Assembly (NCBI RefSeq): GCF_025506355.1
Contig: NZ_JANZYP010000048.1
Span: 17,978-81,977, forward strand
DNA length: 64,000 bases
From: Sphaerisporangium corydalis
GTDB taxonomy: Bacteria; Actinomycetota; Actinomycetes; Streptosporangiales; Streptosporangiaceae
Direction of reading: 5' to 3'
Shown: in pieces, positions 60,453 through 64,000 of the stretch
Position numbering within the stretch: the stretch's first letter is position 1
How the letters are laid out: each line of letters opens with the position of its first letter
Made by a program: the position numbers and the translations under genes
Notes under the pieces: generated by a model
What the model was told of the DNA's origin: nothing
The model's database searches: none
What the model saw: the letters and a program-made list of their open reading frames with translations, nothing else

Positions 60453-61939
60453 TTGAGACCACCCGCGTACTGGTGATCGGCGGCGGTCCCGCCGGGTCCA
60501 CCGCGGCCACGCTGCTCGCCCGCGAGGGCTTCGAGGTCACGCTCCTGGAACGGGAGCGGTTCCCTCGCGAGCACATCGGCGAGTCGCTGCTGCCCTCGAT
60601 CCTCACCGTGCTCGACCTCATCGGAGCCAGGGAGAAGGTGGAGGAGTTCGGCTTCGTCAAGAAGTACGGCGGCTACCTGGCCTGGGGCGACGACCGGTGG
60701 GAGATCCGCTTCGGCGACCCGTCAGAGGCGGGCTCGGGGTACGGCTTCCAGGTCACCCGCGCCGACTTCGACAAGCTCATGCTCGACCACGCCGAGAGCC
60801 AGGGGGTGCGCGTCCGCCAGGGCGTCAAGGCCACCGAAGTGCTCTTCGAGGACGGGCGGCCCCGCTCGGTGCGCTGGGCGGAGACCGGCGACGCGACGCG
60901 TACCGGGGAGATCCGGTTCGACCAGCTCATCGACGCCACCGGCCGGGCCGGCCTGATGACCACGCGGTACACCGGCGGGCGCCGCTACAACGAGGGCTTC
61001 AGGAACGTCGCCGCCTACAGCTACTGGGCCGGCGCCAAGCTCCCCCACCAGGGCCCGCCCGGCAGCATCATGGTCGGCTCCATCGAGGACGGCTGGCTGT
61101 GGGCCATCCCGCTGCACGACGGCACGCTCAGCGTCGGGGTGGTGGCGCACAAGACGAGCTTCCAGCGCCGGCGCGAGGAGTGCGGCTCGATCGAGGACGC
61201 GTACCTGGCCGCGATCGCCGAGTCGCCGCTGATCTCCGAGCTGGTGGAGCCGGGTGAGCGGGTCCGCCCGGTCAAGGTGGAGCAGGACTTCTCCTACATG
61301 TGCGAGCAGCCCGCGGGGGACGGGTACTTCGTCACCGGCGACGCCGCCTGCTTCCTCGACCCGCTGCTGTCCACCGGCATCCACCTGGCCACCTACAGCG
61401 CGACGCTGGCGGCGGCGGGCACGGCGAGCATCCTGCGCGGCGAGCTCGACGAGCGCGAGGTGACCACGTTCTACGGCGAGGCCTACCGGACGGCGTACGT
61501 CCGGTTCCTGGTGCTCGTGTCGTCGCTGTACCTCAACTACCGGGGCAAGGACTCGCTGTTCTGGCAGGCGCAGAAGATGTCGCACCAGGAGATCGGCGAG
61601 TCGGAGGTGATCACCGCCTTCAAGCACATCGTGTCCGGCCTGGAGGACGTCGAGGACGCCGGCAGCGGCGGCAGCGCGCTGGTGTACTCCGAGATGAAGC
61701 GCCTCATCGACACCTACTTCCCCGAGGGTTCCGGGCGCGACGACGCGTGGCTGGCGACCCTGAGCCCCGAGGAGCAGAAGCGGGTCCTTGCCGAGGTGCG
61801 CCCGCTGTCCTCCGGCGACTACCCGGTCTCCGAGGAGACCGCCGTGAACGGCTTCTACGTGCGGACCAGCCCGCGTCTGGCGCTGGTGCCCGCGACCCAG
61901 GGCCAGGACACCCGGCCGGTGGAGGTGGCGGGCCGATGA
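60449..61939 (+). CDS. FAD-dependent halogenase
   Basis: 496 aa. FAD fold VIGGGPAGSTAATLLAREG is at the N-terminus. The halogenase signature WxWxIP is at W216-L-W-A-I-P221. A lysine pair at 71-72 (FVKKYGG) fits the catalytic lysine that forms the chloramine, at the position reported for CmlS. The long helical C-terminus places it with acyl-carrier/phenol halogenases (CmlS, PltA type) rather than tryptophan halogenases. The partner flavin reductase is not in the window. The start overlaps the PKS stop (ATGA). Confidence 0.92.
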   Translation: MIETTRVLVIGGGPAGSTAATLLAREGFEVTLLERERFPREHIGESLLPSILTVLDLIGAREKVEEFGFVKKYGGYLAWGDDRWEIRFGDPSEAGSGYGFQVTRADFDKLMLDHAESQGVRVRQGVKATEVLFEDGRPRSVRWAETGDATRTGEIRFDQLIDATGRAGLMTTRYTGGRRYNEGFRNVAAYSYWAGAKLPHQGPPGSIMVGSIEDGWLWAIPLHDGTLSVGVVAHKTSFQRRREECGSIEDAYLAAIAESPLISELVEPGERVRPVKVEQDFSYMCEQPAGDGYFVTGDAACFLDPLLSTGIHLATYSATLAAAGTASILRGELDEREVTTFYGEAYRTAYVRFLVLVSSLYLNYRGKDSLFWQAQKMSHQEIGESEVITAFKHIVSGLEDVEDAGSGGSALVYSEMKRLIDTYFPEGSGRDDAWLATLSPEEQKRVLAEVRPLSSGDYPVSEETAVNGFYVRTSPRLALVPATQGQDTRPVEVAGR

Positions 61940-62379
61940 AGGCGGCGACCTACCCGGTCCCGGCGCCGGCCGGCGTGCGCTCGGCGCTGGCGCTGATGCT
62001 GGACGAGGCGGCGACGGCGTACAACGACGGCGACTACGAGGCGTTCGTGGCGGCGTACCTGCCGTCGCCCGAGACCACGCTGATCGCCTACGAGCCGGGC
62101 GAGGGGCCGGTGGCGGACCGGGGCAGGCTCGTGCTGCGCGGCAGTGACGCCATCCGGGCCCACTACGCGGAGGCCCCGATGTTCGACGCGGACTTCAAAC
62201 GGCCGACGCTGTCCTACGACCTGCTGCACGCGGACCTGGTCAGCCCCGAGATGGCGCACGTCGTGGCGTTCGCCCAGCTCTCCGGGGGTGACGACCGGGT
62301 GCCCAAGCAGGCCATCAGCTCGCTGATCCTGCGCAGGGAGAAGACCCGCTGGCGGATCACCCACGACCACACCCACTGA
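61936..62379 (+). CDS. SnoaL-like / NTF2-fold protein
   Basis: A 147-aa single-domain protein with the cone fold pattern of the DUF4440/SnoaL-like group (LDEAATAYNDGDYEAFVAAY, LRGSDAIRAHYAE, a C-terminal RREKTRWRITHDHTH). Members include cyclases, isomerases and hydroxylases acting on small substrates. Coupled to the halogenase (ATGA), it may shape or dehydrate the reactive aldehyde intermediate; this is inference. Confidence 0.82.
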   Translation: MKAATYPVPAPAGVRSALALMLDEAATAYNDGDYEAFVAAYLPSPETTLIAYEPGEGPVADRGRLVLRGSDAIRAHYAEAPMFDADFKRPTLSYDLLHADLVSPEMAHVVAFAQLSGGDDRVPKQAISSLILRREKTRWRITHDHTH

Positions 62380-62392
62380 GAAGGTCACGTCC

Positions 62393-63646
62393 ATGTCCGC
62401 ACGGTTCACCGAACGGCCCGGTCCGGCCACGCGCCCGGGACGGGCCATCTGGGGGCTGGTGGCCGCGGAGACGCTGTCCGGCGTCGGAACGCAGCTGAGC
62501 TGGGTCGCCCTCCCGTGGTTCACGCTGGCGGAGAGCGGCTCGGCGACCCGCATGGCCGCGGTGTTCGCCGCCGAGCTGCTCCCGGTGGCCCTGCTGGGCC
62601 CGCCGAGCGCGATCCTCGTCGCCCGGCTGGGCGCCAAGCGCGTGATGCGCGCCGCCGACCTGTGCCGCGCACTCCTGGTGGCACTGGTCCCGTCGCTGCA
62701 CGCGCTCGGGCTGCTGTCCTTCCCCGTCCTGCTCCTCATCGTCTGCGCGATCGGCGCCGTCACCACCCCCTACCTGGCCTGCCAGCGGTCGGTGCTGCCG
62801 GAGCTGTTCGACGACGAGGCGTCGGTGACCCGGGCGAACAGCCTGGTCGAGGCGGGCACCCGGTTCGCGACCTTCGCCGGGCCCGCCGCCGCGGGCACGC
62901 TCATCGCGCTCATCGGCGGGCCGAACGTCCTGTGGCTGGACGCGGGCTCCTACCTGGTCTCGTTCCTGCTGCTGGGCCTGCTGCCCGCCGGTCTCGGACC
63001 GGCGGACGGGGCCGGGCCGCCGGTCGGCGCGTTCGCCGGGCTCCGCCACCTGTGGCGTGACCCGCTGCTGGCCCGGCTGTGCGCGGCGAGCCTGCTGTAC
63101 GGGTTCCTGTTCCCGGTGCTGCTCGCCGCGCTGCCCGTGCTGACGTACACCAAGTACGGGGGCAGCCCGGCGGTGGCGGGCTGGCTGTTCGCGGCCTGGG
63201 GCGCGGGGTCGGTGGCGGGAAGCGTGCTGGCCTACCGCCTGGCCGACCGGGTGCCGCTGCTGTGGCTCGGCGGGTACGCGGCGATCGCCGCCGCGGTGCC
63301 GTTGTGGCCGATGGCGCTGCCGATGCCGGCGGTCGTCCTCGGGGCGCTGATGGCGGCCAGCGGGCTGTGCGTGCCGGTGCTCAACACCGCCTACCTGAGC
63401 GTCCTGACGCTGCGGCCCGAGGCGGAACTGCGGGTACCGGTGCTGACGGCGCTCGTCACGACCAACACCCTGGCCAGCGCCGCCGGGTTCCTGAGCGCCG
63501 GGATCCTGCTCGAAAGGCTCGGCACCACACCGGTCTTCCTGGTCACCGCCGTCGCGGCGACCCTGTGCGCCGCACTGCTGATGCGCACGGCGGCCGCGTT
63601 CCCGCAGCCGATCCCCGTTTCCCCGACCTCACGGATGTCACCATGA
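62393..63646 (+). CDS. MFS exporter of the biosynthetic cluster
   Basis: A 417-aa MFS protein with about 12 helices. The N-terminal half contains LSGVGTQLSWVALPWFTL and the LGAKRVMRAADLCRA loop, typical of the actinobacterial macrolide-efflux/enterobactin-exporter-like (MFS_3) group. It is coupled by ATGA to the next NRPS, so it is part of the pathway, probably export and self-resistance. Confidence 0.88.
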   Translation: MSARFTERPGPATRPGRAIWGLVAAETLSGVGTQLSWVALPWFTLAESGSATRMAAVFAAELLPVALLGPPSAILVARLGAKRVMRAADLCRALLVALVPSLHALGLLSFPVLLLIVCAIGAVTTPYLACQRSVLPELFDDEASVTRANSLVEAGTRFATFAGPAAAGTLIALIGGPNVLWLDAGSYLVSFLLLGLLPAGLGPADGAGPPVGAFAGLRHLWRDPLLARLCAASLLYGFLFPVLLAALPVLTYTKYGGSPAVAGWLFAAWGAGSVAGSVLAYRLADRVPLLWLGGYAAIAAAVPLWPMALPMPAVVLGALMAASGLCVPVLNTAYLSVLTLRPEAELRVPVLTALVTTNTLASAAGFLSAGILLERLGTTPVFLVTAVAATLCAALLMRTAAAFPQPIPVSPTSRMSP

Positions 63647-64000
63647 ACGACGCACCCCGAACCGCCGACCACCCCGCGCCCACCCGCACGGGCACCCCGC
63701 ACGAACCGGTGGCGGAGCGGGCCACTTTGCACGGGCTGGTGGCCGAGCAGGCTGGAAAGTCGCCCTCGGCCGTGGCCGTCTCCGGTGACGACGGGCACCT
63801 CACCTACACCCAGCTCGACACCCAGGCCAACCAGATCGCCCACCTACTCCAAGACCGAGGCGTCCGCCAAGAACACCTCGTCGGCGTCTGCCTCCCCCGC
63901 ACCACCCACCTCCCCACCACCCTGCTCGCCATCCTCAAAACCGGCGCCGCCTACCTCCCCCTCGACCCCGACTACCCCCCCGCCCGCCTCCAATACATGA
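63643..64000 (+). CDS. Second NRPS, 5' part (A domain), runs off the window
   Basis: 119 codons are visible. After a Pro-rich leader of about 30 residues, an A domain begins (LHGLVAEQAGKSPSAVAVSG, YTQLDTQANQIAHLL, ILKTGAAYLPLDPDYPPARL). No C domain precedes it, so it is an initiation module or acts as a stand-alone loading enzyme. From about 63790 the codon choice changes to strong C-rich wobble with several A-ending codons, unlike the genes before it. Substrate cannot be read because the selectivity residues lie beyond the edge. Confidence 0.88.
   Translation, partial: MNDAPRTADHPAPTRTGTPHEPVAERATLHGLVAEQAGKSPSAVAVSGDDGHLTYTQLDTQANQIAHLLQDRGVRQEHLVGVCLPRTTHLPTTLLAILKTGAAYLPLDPDYPPARLQYM

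Overview
The window is high-GC DNA with dense, mostly translationally coupled operons, GTG/ATG starts, Tat and lipoprotein signals, a SARP regulator, MoxR/VWA and DnaK-GrpE-DnaJ-CbpM-ClpB operons and an NRPS/PKS cluster. This points to a filamentous actinomycete; a member of the Streptosporangiales is my inference, not shown by any marker gene. I see no rRNA, tRNA, CRISPR array or insertion sequence.

Region A (2-17915) is rich in accessory oxidative metabolism. Plus-strand genes encode a P450, a CynX/NimT-type MFS transporter, a GMC alcohol oxidoreductase, an aldehyde dehydrogenase and an FAD monooxygenase-like protein. They converge, across a perfect 16-bp-stem terminator, on a ten-gene minus-strand run: two ketoacyl synthase III-type proteins, PaaA, a PaaB-PaaC fusion, PaaD, an SDR, an enoyl-CoA hydratase, an acyl-CoA ligase, an MHS-family transporter and a second P450. 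PaaE, PaaG, PaaZ and a thiolase are absent, and the PaaA homologue appears to have Asn at one canonical iron-ligand position. I read this as a possible biosynthetic pathway built on a divergent multicomponent CoA-ester oxygenase, and it is the best candidate here for an undescribed system.

Region B (17916-50182) is mixed. It holds a Mn-catalase; a TetR gene divergent from a flavin monooxygenase across a long inverted repeat; DUF3159 and GT39-like membrane proteins; a trypsin-like protease/MoxR/DUF58/VWA/VWA operon with striking in-frame tandem repeats at its gene junctions; a giant secreted FnIII/beta-propeller protein abutting a broken TetR gene; a class C beta-lactamase-like esterase; an AI-2E family permease; a PRC-barrel protein; the dnaK-grpE-dnaJ-cbpM-clpB heat-shock operon with a cNMP-binding thioredoxin-reductase-like protein; two tandem secreted pectate lyases; and a lipoprotein lytic transglycosylase.

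Region C (50315 to the right edge) is the left part of a hybrid NRPS-PKS gene cluster. It comprises a SARP activator, direct repeats with 11-bp period that look like SARP boxes, a type II thioesterase, an SDR, an NRPS with a degenerate condensation domain plus A and PCP domains (specificity code resembling threonine), a KS-AT-ACP-thioester-reductase PKS, a flavin-dependent halogenase, a SnoaL-like protein, an MFS exporter and the start of a second NRPS that runs off the window. The predicted logic is an amino acid extended by one malonate-type unit, released reductively as an aldehyde, chlorinated and exported.

A recurring feature is short tandem duplication at gene junctions, often in multiples of 3 bp (12x3, 15x3, 27x3+, 54x2, 69x3), which has produced in-frame extensions or coupled mini-ORFs.
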